From the NCBI RefSeq assembly GCF_900537995.1, contig NZ_LR027880.1, positions 1,558,001 to 1,622,000 of the forward strand: a stretch of 64,000 nucleotides of DNA, in the 5' to 3' direction. The notes beneath the pieces were generated by a model, which ran no database searches, was not told the DNA's origin, and saw only the letters and a list, made by a program, of their open reading frames with translations. The stretch's first letter is position 1. Each line of letters begins with the position of its first letter. The translations under genes were made by a program, and so were the position numbers. Shown here piece by piece: positions 35,397-44,749 of the stretch. The stretch comes from Roseburia intestinalis L1-82. GTDB lineage: Bacteria > Bacillota > Clostridia > Lachnospirales > Lachnospiraceae.

Positions 35397-36416
35397 ATGC
35401 AGACATATTATCAATGTTACTGGAACAAAACCAGTGAGGAAAATATAAGGATTTTGCGCATGTTTGGTGAGTCAGAGGAGGCAGTTGTGCCGGAGATGAT
35501 AGCCGGACGTGCGGTGGTGGAGGCAGGAGATTACTGCTTTGCGGTGTCCGAACATCTGCCGGCAGAGTATGGGTGCACGGTCTGCATCTATGACACAGAG
35601 GAAAAAACATGGCAGGAGATACCGGCAGATGGGGCGGACTGGAACACACGCCTTGTGGAACTTAGTGGTGCCAGGTTAAAAAAGCTGACACTGCCGGATA
35701 ATATGCGCAAAGTGGGAAACTATGCATTTTATAACTGCACTGCCTTAGAGATGCTCGTGACCGGAAAGTATCTGGAAGAAATCGGAAGCGATGCCTTTAT
35801 GAACTGTAAAAAGTTTCACTTTCTGACGGTGCGCTGTGATGTGGGGGAGCGCAGCGGGGCAAAACAGATCTTAAGCCGGATTTCAGCGGATATGGAAGTG
35901 ACATTTGCCGGAAAAACAGGGCAGACGGTTGTCTTTTATCCGGAATATTACGAGAGCTATGATGAGATCGCTCCGGCGCATATTTTCGGGCGGAGTATCG
36001 AGGGCGAAGGTTTCCGGGCAAGGCAGTGTTTTAAGGAGGGAGTCCCGGATCTAAGTTTGTATGATACGATTTTTCCAAAGGCATGTGCAGAAGAAAAAGA
36101 GCACACGCTGCTTCACATTTTAAGCCTGCGGTTACGGTATCCGGTCAGTCTCACGGATGAGGCGAAGGAGCGTTATGTGGCACATTTAAGGGAGCAGGAA
36201 TTATATATCATACCCAAACTTGTAGAGCAGAAAAATATGGAAATGACCGCATTTTTCTGTGAAAATGGCTGGATCTCGCAGGCGGCAGTCAAAGCCGGAT
36301 TAGAACAGGCTTCCCGGATGGAGTGGGCAGAAGGAACAGCAGAACTTTTGCACCTGCAGAGTAAATACTTTACGGAGCAGAAAAAAGAACGCTATTCATT
36401 TGATGATTTATGGTAA
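35397..36416 (+). CDS. BspA-type leucine-rich-repeat protein
   Basis: A 339-residue cytosolic protein. Residues 95-150 contain BspA-like (LRR_5) repeats (LKKLTLPDNMRKVGNYAFYN, then LEEIGSDAFMNCKKFHFLTV). The C-terminal half is helical, with a predicted ankyrin-like or TPR-like stretch (IIPKLVEQKNMEMTAFFCEN). No export signal. ATG 35397 follows GAGGAG; the frame from 35322 overlaps the GTPase and is unlikely. It lies between the GTPase and the VWA protein, with which it may form a complex alongside the distant MoxR ATPase. Confidence 0.75.
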   Translation: MQTYYQCYWNKTSEENIRILRMFGESEEAVVPEMIAGRAVVEAGDYCFAVSEHLPAEYGCTVCIYDTEEKTWQEIPADGADWNTRLVELSGARLKKLTLPDNMRKVGNYAFYNCTALEMLVTGKYLEEIGSDAFMNCKKFHFLTVRCDVGERSGAKQILSRISADMEVTFAGKTGQTVVFYPEYYESYDEIAPAHIFGRSIEGEGFRARQCFKEGVPDLSLYDTIFPKACAEEKEHTLLHILSLRLRYPVSLTDEAKERYVAHLREQELYIIPKLVEQKNMEMTAFFCENGWISQAAVKAGLEQASRMEWAEGTAELLHLQSKYFTEQKKERYSFDDLW

Positions 36417-36494
36417 AAAATGTTAAGATGTTGTTAATGGCATATTTGTCCTAAACATCATCTTGATCTACCGTAATTTAAAGGAGAAACCCAA

Positions 36495-37814
36495 ATGGCG
36501 CATATACAGACAGAGTCAGAGTGGCAGGAAGAGATGTCGGCAAAGATCGTGGAATTTGTACGGCATGAATTATACATGGAACTGCGGTATTTAAAACTGG
36601 CATTATCGCAGTTACAGTTAAAGTCCGATCCAGATCTGCGGGCATTTGCGACGGACGGTGCGTATCTTTATGTGGCACCGGAATGGCTGATCGGGATTTT
36701 TGAGAAAAATGCACAGTATTTAGGCCGTGCATATCTGCACACGGTATTACACTGCATTTTTTCCCATCTGTGGATCGGCGGAAACAGGGACAGAGAAACG
36801 TGGCATTTAGCGTGTGATATTGCGGTGGAATACACGATCGACCAGATGCAGGCGGAGTGTACAAAACGTATTTTAAGCTGGACGAGAAAACAGATGTATG
36901 ACAGGCTGAAAGAGCAGAAACAGCAGAAACAGGGGATTTCCGCGGCAGTGATATACCGGATGATCGAGAACGAAGAGCTGGAACAAAAGATTCTGCTCCA
37001 AAAGGAATTTTACACGGATGACCATTGTTATTGGCCGAAAAAAGAGGACGGACAGGCAAAGCAGGAACAGGCGGTAAGAAACCAGAACCAGTGGAACAAG
37101 ATCGCAAGGCAGACGAAGATGGAACAGGAGATGCGCGGCGGCGAGACGACGGACGGCGAAGATTTATTTCTGGCGCAGGCGGCAGCGGAAAAGAGCAGAA
37201 GAAGTTATAAGGATTTTTTGCAGCGTTTTTCCGTGCTGCGCGAGGAAATCGGAGTGGATCCGGAGGAGTTTGACTTAAACTACTATACCTATGGATTGAA
37301 ATTATATGGAAATATGCCGCTGATGGAGCCGCTTGAGAGTCGTGAGGTAAAAAAGATCCGCGAGTTTGTAATCGCGATCGACACCAGTTACTCGACGAGT
37401 GGTACTCTGGTGGAACAGTTTTTAAAGGAGACGTTTTCTATTCTGACGCAGAAAAACAGCTTTTTTGCGCAGTCAAAGATCCGTGTGATCCAGTGTGATA
37501 ATCAGGTCCGGTCGGATGTGGAATTAAGAAGCGAGCGGGATATTGCGGCACTGATGCAGAAATTTACGGTTGCGGGCGGTGGAAGCACGGATTTTCGTCC
37601 GGTATTTTCGTATGTCAATGACCTGATCGAGCGCGGAGAGTTAAAAAATATTGGTGGGCTTTTGTATTTTACGGATGGCAGGGGGACTTATCCGAAAATG
37701 AGACCGGACTATCAGACGGCATTTTTGTTTTTAGAGGACTATGATAATGCGGCGGTTCCGCCATGGGCAATCCGGCTTAAGTTAGAGCCGGAGGAATTTG
37801 CAGGGATGCCATAA
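36495..37814 (+). CDS. VWA-like protein with DUF2201 metallopeptidase-like domain
   Basis: A 439-residue protein. The N-terminal half is a DUF2201-type domain with the histidine set HTVLHCIFSH (82-91), resembling a metal site but without the Glu of HExxH. A charged, Gln/Lys-rich linker follows. The C-terminal half is a VWA-like domain with a MIDAS motif DTSYS (Asp296). Such proteins usually work with a MoxR-type AAA+ ATPase as a chaperone pair; the only candidate in the window is at 60255, separated by the glycan locus. AAAGGAG precedes the ATG. Confidence 0.82.
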   Translation: MAHIQTESEWQEEMSAKIVEFVRHELYMELRYLKLALSQLQLKSDPDLRAFATDGAYLYVAPEWLIGIFEKNAQYLGRAYLHTVLHCIFSHLWIGGNRDRETWHLACDIAVEYTIDQMQAECTKRILSWTRKQMYDRLKEQKQQKQGISAAVIYRMIENEELEQKILLQKEFYTDDHCYWPKKEDGQAKQEQAVRNQNQWNKIARQTKMEQEMRGGETTDGEDLFLAQAAAEKSRRSYKDFLQRFSVLREEIGVDPEEFDLNYYTYGLKLYGNMPLMEPLESREVKKIREFVIAIDTSYSTSGTLVEQFLKETFSILTQKNSFFAQSKIRVIQCDNQVRSDVELRSERDIAALMQKFTVAGGGSTDFRPVFSYVNDLIERGELKNIGGLLYFTDGRGTYPKMRPDYQTAFLFLEDYDNAAVPPWAIRLKLEPEEFAGMP

Positions 37815-37855
37815 GGGGGACATGAATCAGAAAGTTGAATGAAGGAGAAGGGAAA

Positions 37856-40720
37856 ATGAAATCAAAAATAGATTTGAGCGGAATGTGGGAATTTTGCCTT
37901 GACGGGGACAAAAAAGGCATGGAACAGGAATTTTATAACAGACATTTTTCGGACACGATCGCATTGCCGGGAACGACCTCGGAGGCAAAAAAGGGCGGGC
38001 GGAGAGAGAAAAGAGAGATAGGATATCTGACCGAACCTTATCATTTTGAGGGGTATGCGTGGTATGGCAGAGAGGTGGAAGTAAAAGATTATCAGCCGGG
38101 GGATCAGGTCATTTTAAAATTAGAGCGCACAAGAAAATCTTATGTGTGGATCGATGGCGTGTTTGTGGGAAGCCGTGAGAGTTTCTGCACAAGCCATATC
38201 TATGATCTGACTGCATATTTAATGCAGGGCAGGGGACACCTTTCTGTCATGATCAGCAATGTGGATTATAAGGCGCCGGGCGGTCATATGACATCCCCGG
38301 ATACTCAGACGAACTGGAACGGCATCTTAGGTGAAATTTCACTTCGGGTGTATCGCGGTGTGCGGCTTAAAGATGTTTTTGCAGAGTCGTGTTGGAAGAA
38401 ACGGCAGCTTAAGATCGCTGTAAATGCAGCGGTGGATGATAAAATATCGCAGTTTTATGCAAAGCTTGCGGTCAGTCTTTGCAAAAAAGGGGAATCCGTG
38501 GACTGGTTTTGTGAGAGCGTGCCGGTACAGCTTACTGCGGGAGCAAATGAGATCACACATACATTTGATCTAAAAGGACAGAATGAACCGGAAGGCTGGA
38601 ATGAGTACACGCCGGTTCTCTATGAAATGAGGGTGGAAATTTCCGGAGAGACGTCCGGCGGCACTTATGCGGATGAAAAAAAGATCTGCATTGGTTTTCG
38701 GGATCTCACAACGGATGAGCGGAGTTTTTATCTGAATGGACAGCCTCTGCTGCTGCGTGGAAAACACGACGGAATGATCTTTCCGCTGACTGGCTATGCC
38801 CCAATGGATGTGCAGTCCTGGGAAAAGGTGTTTCTGACCGCAAAGGATTACGGGATCAACCACTACCGGTTCCACACCTGCTGTCCGCCGGAAGCTGCAT
38901 TTGTGGCAGCGGATGAGGTCGGAATGTATTTAGAGCCGGAACTTCCGTTTTGGGGAACGATCGTGGCGGAAGGGGAGCCGGAGTATGATAAGACGAGACA
39001 GGAATTTTTAAAACAGGAAGGCTATGATATCTTAAGGGAATACGGAAACCATCCGTCATTTCTCCTGTTTTCACTGGGAAATGAGCTGTGGGGAAATCCG
39101 AAAGTGTTAGATGAGATCCTCGGTGATTATAAAGCGGTGGACCGCCGTCACTGGTATGTGCAGGGATCAAATAATTTTCAGTTTGTGCCGACTGTGCTTG
39201 TTAATGATGATTTTTTCTGTGGGGTACGTTTTTCAAAAGAGCGGCTGTTCCGTGGATCCTATGCCATGTGTGATGCCCCGCAGGGCCATGTGCAGGTTAA
39301 AAGACCGGAAATGGAATACAGTTATGATGATAAAATCCGTCCGGCACAGAAAGCAGAGATGGAGAGTGGTGTCGGGGAGATCGAGATCCAGTTTGGAACA
39401 GGGACAAAGAAGGTAAAGGCAGAAGGAAAGGAAGAGTTGATCCCTCACATCCCGGTCGTATCCCACGAGATCGGGCAGTACGAGACATACCCGGATTACC
39501 GGGAAATCGAAAAATATACCGGAGTGCTTGTGCCGGAGAATTTAAAGATATTTAAGGAACGGCTGGAGCAGGCCGGCATGGTACATATGGCGCAGAAGTT
39601 TTTTCAGGCGTCCGGGAAACTTGCTGTGCAGTGTTATAAACGTGAGTTAGAGACGGCATTTAAGAGCAGGGAACTTGCAGGTTTTCAGATCTTAGATCTC
39701 CAGGATTTTACCGGACAGGGGACGGCATTGGTCGGTATCTTAAATGCTTTTATGGAAAATAAGGGATTGATCACGGCGGACGATTGGAGAAGTTTTTGTT
39801 CGGATTGTGTGCTGATGCTTTCTTTTCCATCCTTCGTGTATGAAGAAGGAATGGAATTTTCCTACCGCGTCCTGTTTTCAAACATGAATCCGGCAGAACT
39901 TAAAGATGCAAGAATCGTTGTGACCATGCAAAATAAAGTGACCGGGGAGCGCATGAGAAATGAGACAGAGCGGATGCATTTTACACAGACGCGTCTGAGT
40001 GAATACGCTGACGGAACATTTCGGATTCCGGAGTGTGGTGTGCCGCAGGTTTATGAGGTCCATGTGGAGATAGAGGGAAGCAGTATAGAGAACAGTTATG
40101 AGATCTATGCCTTTCCGAAATGCCATTCTAAACTGGGGGATGTTGTGAACATACTGCGTCAGAAGGCGGATACGCTGCCGGTCATCACCGATCGGTATGA
40201 AGAGTTAAAGCGTGCGGTGGCAGAAGGCAGGAAAGTGTTATTTTTTGGCACCGGTATCCGGGATGCCTATGCAATGATCGGAACCTACTGTACGGATTTC
40301 TGGTGCTACCCGATGTTTGCATCGATCTCCGAGAGCATGAACAGACCAAAACCGGTTGGAACGATGGGACTTTACATCCGCTCAGAGCATCCGGCGCTGG
40401 CGGAGTTTGTGACGGAGGAATATGAGACACCGCAGTGGTGGGATATCGTAACAGAGGAAAAAAATGCAATTTTAGACGGGACAGACATTGAACCGATCGT
40501 CTGGGTAATCGACAATTTTGCCCGCAATCACAGGCTTGGACTGATCTATGAGGCGAAAGTGGATAATGGAAGCGTACTGTTTTGTCAGCCGGATCTTTTG
40601 CATAAAGATGAGATCGCGGCAAAATGGCTGTTCTACAGTTTGTATCAGTATGCCGCGTCAGAGCGTTTTGTGCCGGAACAGACTATGGAACCCGGACAGA
40701 TCGAAAAAATGTATGGATAA
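37856..40720 (+). CDS. Glycoside hydrolase family 2 enzyme
   Basis: A 954-residue cytosolic protein. The N-terminal jelly roll (IDLSGMWEFCLDGD ... YAWYGREVEV) and Ig-like domain are followed by a TIM barrel with FSLGNELWG (acid/base Glu about 410) and a likely nucleophile Glu in VSHEIGQYE (about 538). The C-terminal 250 residues are unassigned beta-sandwich and alpha/beta domains. GH2 enzymes remove beta-galactose, glucuronate or mannose; the true substrate cannot be read. No signal peptide, so it acts on imported sugars. ATG 37856 follows AAGGAG; the frame also allows TTG 37835. Confidence 0.88.
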   Translation: MKSKIDLSGMWEFCLDGDKKGMEQEFYNRHFSDTIALPGTTSEAKKGGRREKREIGYLTEPYHFEGYAWYGREVEVKDYQPGDQVILKLERTRKSYVWIDGVFVGSRESFCTSHIYDLTAYLMQGRGHLSVMISNVDYKAPGGHMTSPDTQTNWNGILGEISLRVYRGVRLKDVFAESCWKKRQLKIAVNAAVDDKISQFYAKLAVSLCKKGESVDWFCESVPVQLTAGANEITHTFDLKGQNEPEGWNEYTPVLYEMRVEISGETSGGTYADEKKICIGFRDLTTDERSFYLNGQPLLLRGKHDGMIFPLTGYAPMDVQSWEKVFLTAKDYGINHYRFHTCCPPEAAFVAADEVGMYLEPELPFWGTIVAEGEPEYDKTRQEFLKQEGYDILREYGNHPSFLLFSLGNELWGNPKVLDEILGDYKAVDRRHWYVQGSNNFQFVPTVLVNDDFFCGVRFSKERLFRGSYAMCDAPQGHVQVKRPEMEYSYDDKIRPAQKAEMESGVGEIEIQFGTGTKKVKAEGKEELIPHIPVVSHEIGQYETYPDYREIEKYTGVLVPENLKIFKERLEQAGMVHMAQKFFQASGKLAVQCYKRELETAFKSRELAGFQILDLQDFTGQGTALVGILNAFMENKGLITADDWRSFCSDCVLMLSFPSFVYEEGMEFSYRVLFSNMNPAELKDARIVVTMQNKVTGERMRNETERMHFTQTRLSEYADGTFRIPECGVPQVYEVHVEIEGSSIENSYEIYAFPKCHSKLGDVVNILRQKADTLPVITDRYEELKRAVAEGRKVLFFGTGIRDAYAMIGTYCTDFWCYPMFASISESMNRPKPVGTMGLYIRSEHPALAEFVTEEYETPQWWDIVTEEKNAILDGTDIEPIVWVIDNFARNHRLGLIYEAKVDNGSVLFCQPDLLHKDEIAAKWLFYSLYQYAASERFVPEQTMEPGQIEKMYG

Positions 40721-40776
40721 AAACAGAAAATTTTGAAGAAATGCACATTTTGTGATCTTATATTTGGGAGATACTT

Positions 40777-41218
40777 ATGTATTTTAAAAGAAAAGTATAT
40801 AACGAATTATTAGAATGGAAAAAGACTTATTCAGATAAATACGCTGTTTTGCTTGAAGGTGCCAGACGGGTTGGAAAATCGACGATCGCGGAAAATTTTG
40901 CCCAAAATGAATATAAATCATATATTTAATAGATTTTTCAAAAACAGCGAATAATATACGGGAATGTTTTGATGATATAGGAAATTTGAATATGTTTTTT
41001 TGAGACTTCAGGCGGAAACCGGAGTGACATTATATGAACATGAGTCATTGATCATTTTTGATGAAGTACAACTTTTTCCTAAAGCAAGGCAGGCAATAAA
41101 GCATCTTGTTTTGGATGGGAAATATAGTTATCTCGAAACCGGCTCTTTGATTTCAATAAAGAAAAATGTAAATGAAAAGACTTATAGTTGCAAGCAAAAA
41201 GCATGCGGTTCTATATAA
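40777..41218 (+). pseudogene. Decayed AAA ATPase (DUF4143-type)
   Basis: Three pieces in different frames together encode the start of an AAA_14/DUF4143 ATPase: LLEGARRVGKSTIAENFAQN (Walker A), then IDFSKTANNIRECFDDIGN, then LIIFDEVQLFPKARQAIKHL (Walker B) and ETGSLISIKKNV. Frame breaks lie near 40925 and 41003, and the 3' two thirds are missing after 41180. Intact members have about 400-450 residues. The remnant lies between the GH2 gene and the transport operon. Confidence 0.85.
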
Positions 41219-41621
41219 ATTTAGAAGCGGCATGCTTTTTTTGGGATTCATGTCAAAAAACGCAAATTCACAAAAATACATGCGAATAAAGTCTGAAAAT
41301 TACCGTATATCCGGAAAATGACAACTGCTATAATGAAATCTGCGTCGACAAATGAAAAAAGTACATGTGGTAAACAAAAATTTTTTTACCTAAAGTTATC
41401 AGACAACACGCAATATGACGCGGAAATAAGAGAAAAAATATAAAATAGTACTTATTTACCACACAACGGTTTCTGTGGATATTGAACGAAAAGCGGCACG
41501 AAAATAACTTAAAAAATAAAAAATTAAGTAAATGTGAACAAAGTGTGAAAATCCAATAAAATATCTTCTACAAAAAGCAGAAAAGAAAAATGTGCATATT
41601 ACACAAAAATAATCACAAATA

Positions 41622-41650
41622 TTGACATATAATAATGCAATATATATAAT
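41622..41650 (+). promoter_or_regulatory. Consensus sigma-A promoter of the transport operon
   Basis: TTGACA (41622-41627) and TATAAT (41645-41650) with exactly 17 bases between them: both boxes match the consensus perfectly. It lies about 100 bases before the GTG of the first solute-binding protein. Confidence 0.88.
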
Positions 41651-41657
41651 TAAAATT

Positions 41658-41673
41658 AAGTTAACGATAACTT
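41658..41673 (+). promoter_or_regulatory. LacI/GalR-type operator over the transcription start
   Basis: AAGTTAACGATAACTT is a 16-bp near-palindrome (7 of 8 half-site positions) with a central CG, the hallmark of LacI-family operators. It lies over the expected +1 of the promoter, ideal for repression. The LacI-family regulator at 55559 is the likely binder. Site seen; pairing inferred. Confidence 0.65.
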
Positions 41674-41753
41674 AAAAGTTAATAGGACTAATAAAATTAG
41701 CTGGAAGGGTTTGAGGGGAAGAAATATTGTTATAAATTAAGAGGGGGATAGCC

Positions 41754-44729
41754 GTGAGAATGGGATTTTTGAAACAGGGGTTTTCGGGTGCACTGGCGGC
41801 AGTGATGGTTTTGACATCCGGAGGGCTTTGCGTGGGGCAGAGTGTGACGATTCACGCAGAGACAAAGGCAAAGACGTATGAGGATTATAAAAAAGTGCTC
41901 AATTATACGGCAGAATATCAGGGGTATGAAGCCTATAAAGAGGGACTTGAAAATGTAAAAAGACCGGAGACGTCTTATGAGATCAACGGAGCCGATTATG
42001 TGACATGTGAGGGCATGGAGCCGGAAGTTCTTACCGATTATGAGGGGATGGAAGGAACCTCTGTCTACACGGAAGAGAGTGGGATGCTTACCTATGAGGT
42101 GGACATTGCGGAGGAAGGCATGTATGAGTTTGGTATTTCCTACTATCCGGTAGCGGGAAACGGTTCCTCCATTCAGAGAAGTTTTTTTGTGGACGGCGAA
42201 CTTTCGTACCGGGAACTTTCACTGATCGAATTTTCAAGAGTGTGGGTAAACACCTCCGATATCTGGGATGAAGACAATCAGGGAAATGATTTAAAGCCTA
42301 CGCAGATGGAGGCACCGGAATGGCTCTTTTCCAGGTTTTACGATCAGGACGGTTATGTGACGGAACCGCTCTCCATTTTCCTCACAAAGGGAAAACATGA
42401 GATCACCGTCGTTTCCCGCAGAGAGCCGATGATCCTTCATTCCATTTATTTACAGAATGAGGAATCGCTTTTTGATTACAAGACCGTGTACGAACAGCAG
42501 AAAAAGGACGGGGTATCAGATACCAGCGGACAGTCCATTGAGATCCAGGCAGAATATGCGACGAAAAAGTCGTCGAGAATGCTTTATCCGGTACAGGATC
42601 AGTCCTCACCGGCGATCACGCCGTACAGTGCGAAAGAGTTAAAAAATAACTCCATCGGCGGCAATAGCTGGAGACTGACGGGACAGTGGATCGAATGGGA
42701 ATTTGACGCGGATGCGGATGGCTTTTACAATATCACCTTACATTCGAAACAGAACTTCGTCAAAGGAATCTATGTTTCCCGCAAGATCATGATTGACGGG
42801 GAAGTACCGTTTGAGGAATTAAACCATTACGGTTTTACTTATGACAGTACCTGGAAAATGACAACACTCTCCGATGCATCAGGGGAACCATACCGGTTTT
42901 ATCTGAACAAAGGCCACCACACCTTGCGTATGCAGGTGGTGCTCGGCGATTTTGCCGGAGTCATCAGCGATGTGCAGAGCATTGTGACAGAGTTAAACAG
43001 CGAGTACCGCAAGATCATCCGGATCACCGGCGTGTCACCGGATGAGTACCGCGATTACCAGATCGAGAAACGTCTTCCGGAACTCGAGGGCGAACTGAAA
43101 GTGATTCGGGATGAACTCGATGAGGTGTTAAACACCTTAGATACACTGGGCGTTGCCGGAAGTGAGGAGACCGTCATTATCACCATGCGGGATCAGCTTA
43201 ATGAAATCCTGCGGGATACGGAAAAGATCACGAAGATGGTGAAGGCATTTAAAACGAATGTCAGCGCACTTGGAACGTGGATCACGAACGCACAGCAGCA
43301 GCCATTACAGTTAGACGCCATCTATATCACTTCTCCGGATCAGAAGGTAACGGAAGAAAACGGATCCGTGGCAGCAGGCGTCGTACATGAGTTTAAGAAA
43401 TTATTCTATTCCTTTATCGTAGATTACAATGCGATCGGAAATGTTGCGGAGGAAGGCGAGGACAGCAGGACGATCACTGTATGGATCGGAAGCGGACGTG
43501 ACCAGGCGAACGTCATCAAAGCACTGATCGATGAGACTTTTACACCGGAGACGAATATCAATGTCAATGTACAGCTTGTGGATATGAATACATTACTGCA
43601 GGCGACGTTAGCCGGACAGGGACCGGATGTGGCACTGCAGGTGGCAAACGGAACAAACGGAACGGTAGCAACCTCATCCACCGGAACGACGGCATCTTCG
43701 AATGATCTTCCGGTCAACTACGGACTCAGAAGTGCAGTTGTGGATCTGACACAGTTTCCAGATTATGAGGATGTAGTGAAACGTTTCCGCGAGAGCGCGG
43801 TGGAACCGTTTATGTATGACGGTGCACTGTATGCGCTGCCGGAGACACAGTCGTTTGAGATGATGTTTTACCGGAAAGATATTTTAAACGAACTTGGAAT
43901 TGAGATACCAAAGACCTGGGATGATATGAAAGTCGTGTTATCCGAGCTTTCCAAAAATCAGATGTCGCTTGGCATGTTGCCGACGGAGCTGACTTTCACC
44001 AGTCTTTTATATCAGCACGACGGCGAGCTTTACAATGAAGATGCGACAGCATCCGCGTTAGATTCGGATGAGGCGGTCAATGCATTTAAGACTTACTGTG
44101 AGTTCTACACAGATTACAAATTAGACCGTGAGACCTCCGTGGAACAGCGTTTCCGTACCGGAGAATCACCGATCATCATTGCAGACTATACGACTTACAA
44201 TGTACTTGAAGTATCAGCACCGGATATCAAGGGCTTATGGGGATTTACGGCACTGCCGGGCGTGAAAGAGGAGGATGGAAGCATCAATAATATCTCCGCA
44301 AGCACAGGACTTGCATGTATGATGATGAGCGGCACGAAAGATAAGGAAGCATCCTGGGAGTTCATGAAGTGGTGGCTTTCTGCAGAGATCCAGACTTCCT
44401 ATGGAGAAGAGATGGAAGGTCTGATGGGTGAGGCAGCACGTTATCCGACAGCAAATATTGAGGCATTTGCGAACCTGCCGTGGCCGACCGATGACTACGA
44501 GGCGTTGGAGGCACAGTTTGCAAACGTAAAGGGAATCCGTCAGGTACCGGGAAGTTACTTTACCTGGAGAAACGTGAACAATGCGTTCTATACGGTTGCA
44601 GTCGCAGATGAAGATAAGAGAATGCAGCCAAGAGAAGCCCTTTATGAATATCTCGAATATATCAATGCCGAGATCACAAGTAAACGCGAGGAGTTTGGTA
44701 TGAAAACCGCGTCCGATGCGAAGCAGTAA
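41754..44729 (+). CDS. Large extracellular solute-binding protein with carbohydrate-binding-like N-terminal modules
   Basis: A 991-residue exported protein with a signal peptide (ending near Ala36) and no clear lipobox. Two related beta-sandwich modules follow (residues about 60-240 and 265-415; each has the CBM35/CBM6-like pattern VNTSDIWD or DSTWKM, a YRFYLNKG-like strand and a turn), then a coiled coil (430-510). Residues 560-970 are a family-1 ABC solute-binding domain (TVWIGSGRDQANVIKALIDE, FRESAVEPFMYDGALYALPE). The fusion suggests capture of a polymer or long oligosaccharide beside the permease. GTG 41754 follows AGGGGGA; ATG 41760 is the alternative. Confidence 0.82.
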   Translation: MRMGFLKQGFSGALAAVMVLTSGGLCVGQSVTIHAETKAKTYEDYKKVLNYTAEYQGYEAYKEGLENVKRPETSYEINGADYVTCEGMEPEVLTDYEGMEGTSVYTEESGMLTYEVDIAEEGMYEFGISYYPVAGNGSSIQRSFFVDGELSYRELSLIEFSRVWVNTSDIWDEDNQGNDLKPTQMEAPEWLFSRFYDQDGYVTEPLSIFLTKGKHEITVVSRREPMILHSIYLQNEESLFDYKTVYEQQKKDGVSDTSGQSIEIQAEYATKKSSRMLYPVQDQSSPAITPYSAKELKNNSIGGNSWRLTGQWIEWEFDADADGFYNITLHSKQNFVKGIYVSRKIMIDGEVPFEELNHYGFTYDSTWKMTTLSDASGEPYRFYLNKGHHTLRMQVVLGDFAGVISDVQSIVTELNSEYRKIIRITGVSPDEYRDYQIEKRLPELEGELKVIRDELDEVLNTLDTLGVAGSEETVIITMRDQLNEILRDTEKITKMVKAFKTNVSALGTWITNAQQQPLQLDAIYITSPDQKVTEENGSVAAGVVHEFKKLFYSFIVDYNAIGNVAEEGEDSRTITVWIGSGRDQANVIKALIDETFTPETNINVNVQLVDMNTLLQATLAGQGPDVALQVANGTNGTVATSSTGTTASSNDLPVNYGLRSAVVDLTQFPDYEDVVKRFRESAVEPFMYDGALYALPETQSFEMMFYRKDILNELGIEIPKTWDDMKVVLSELSKNQMSLGMLPTELTFTSLLYQHDGELYNEDATASALDSDEAVNAFKTYCEFYTDYKLDRETSVEQRFRTGESPIIIADYTTYNVLEVSAPDIKGLWGFTALPGVKEEDGSINNISASTGLACMMMSGTKDKEASWEFMKWWLSAEIQTSYGEEMEGLMGEAARYPTANIEAFANLPWPTDDYEALEAQFANVKGIRQVPGSYFTWRNVNNAFYTVAVADEDKRMQPREALYEYLEYINAEITSKREEFGMKTASDAKQ

Positions 44730-44749
44730 ACGCAGGCTGGACAAAGGGA

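Larger units (their letters stand above)
41219..41753. other. AT-rich promoter region of the glycan transport operon
   Basis: About 535 very AT-rich bases with no gene. Besides the promoter and operator listed separately, GGTAAACAAAAA and its near-complement TTTTTTTACC lie at 41370-41391. The length suggests several regulatory inputs. Confidence 0.6.

Noticed and set aside
35107..35649. 180-codon minus-strand frame spanning the GTPase/LRR junction
   Set aside because: It has no motif and sits across two clearly coding plus-strand genes with good ribosome sites.
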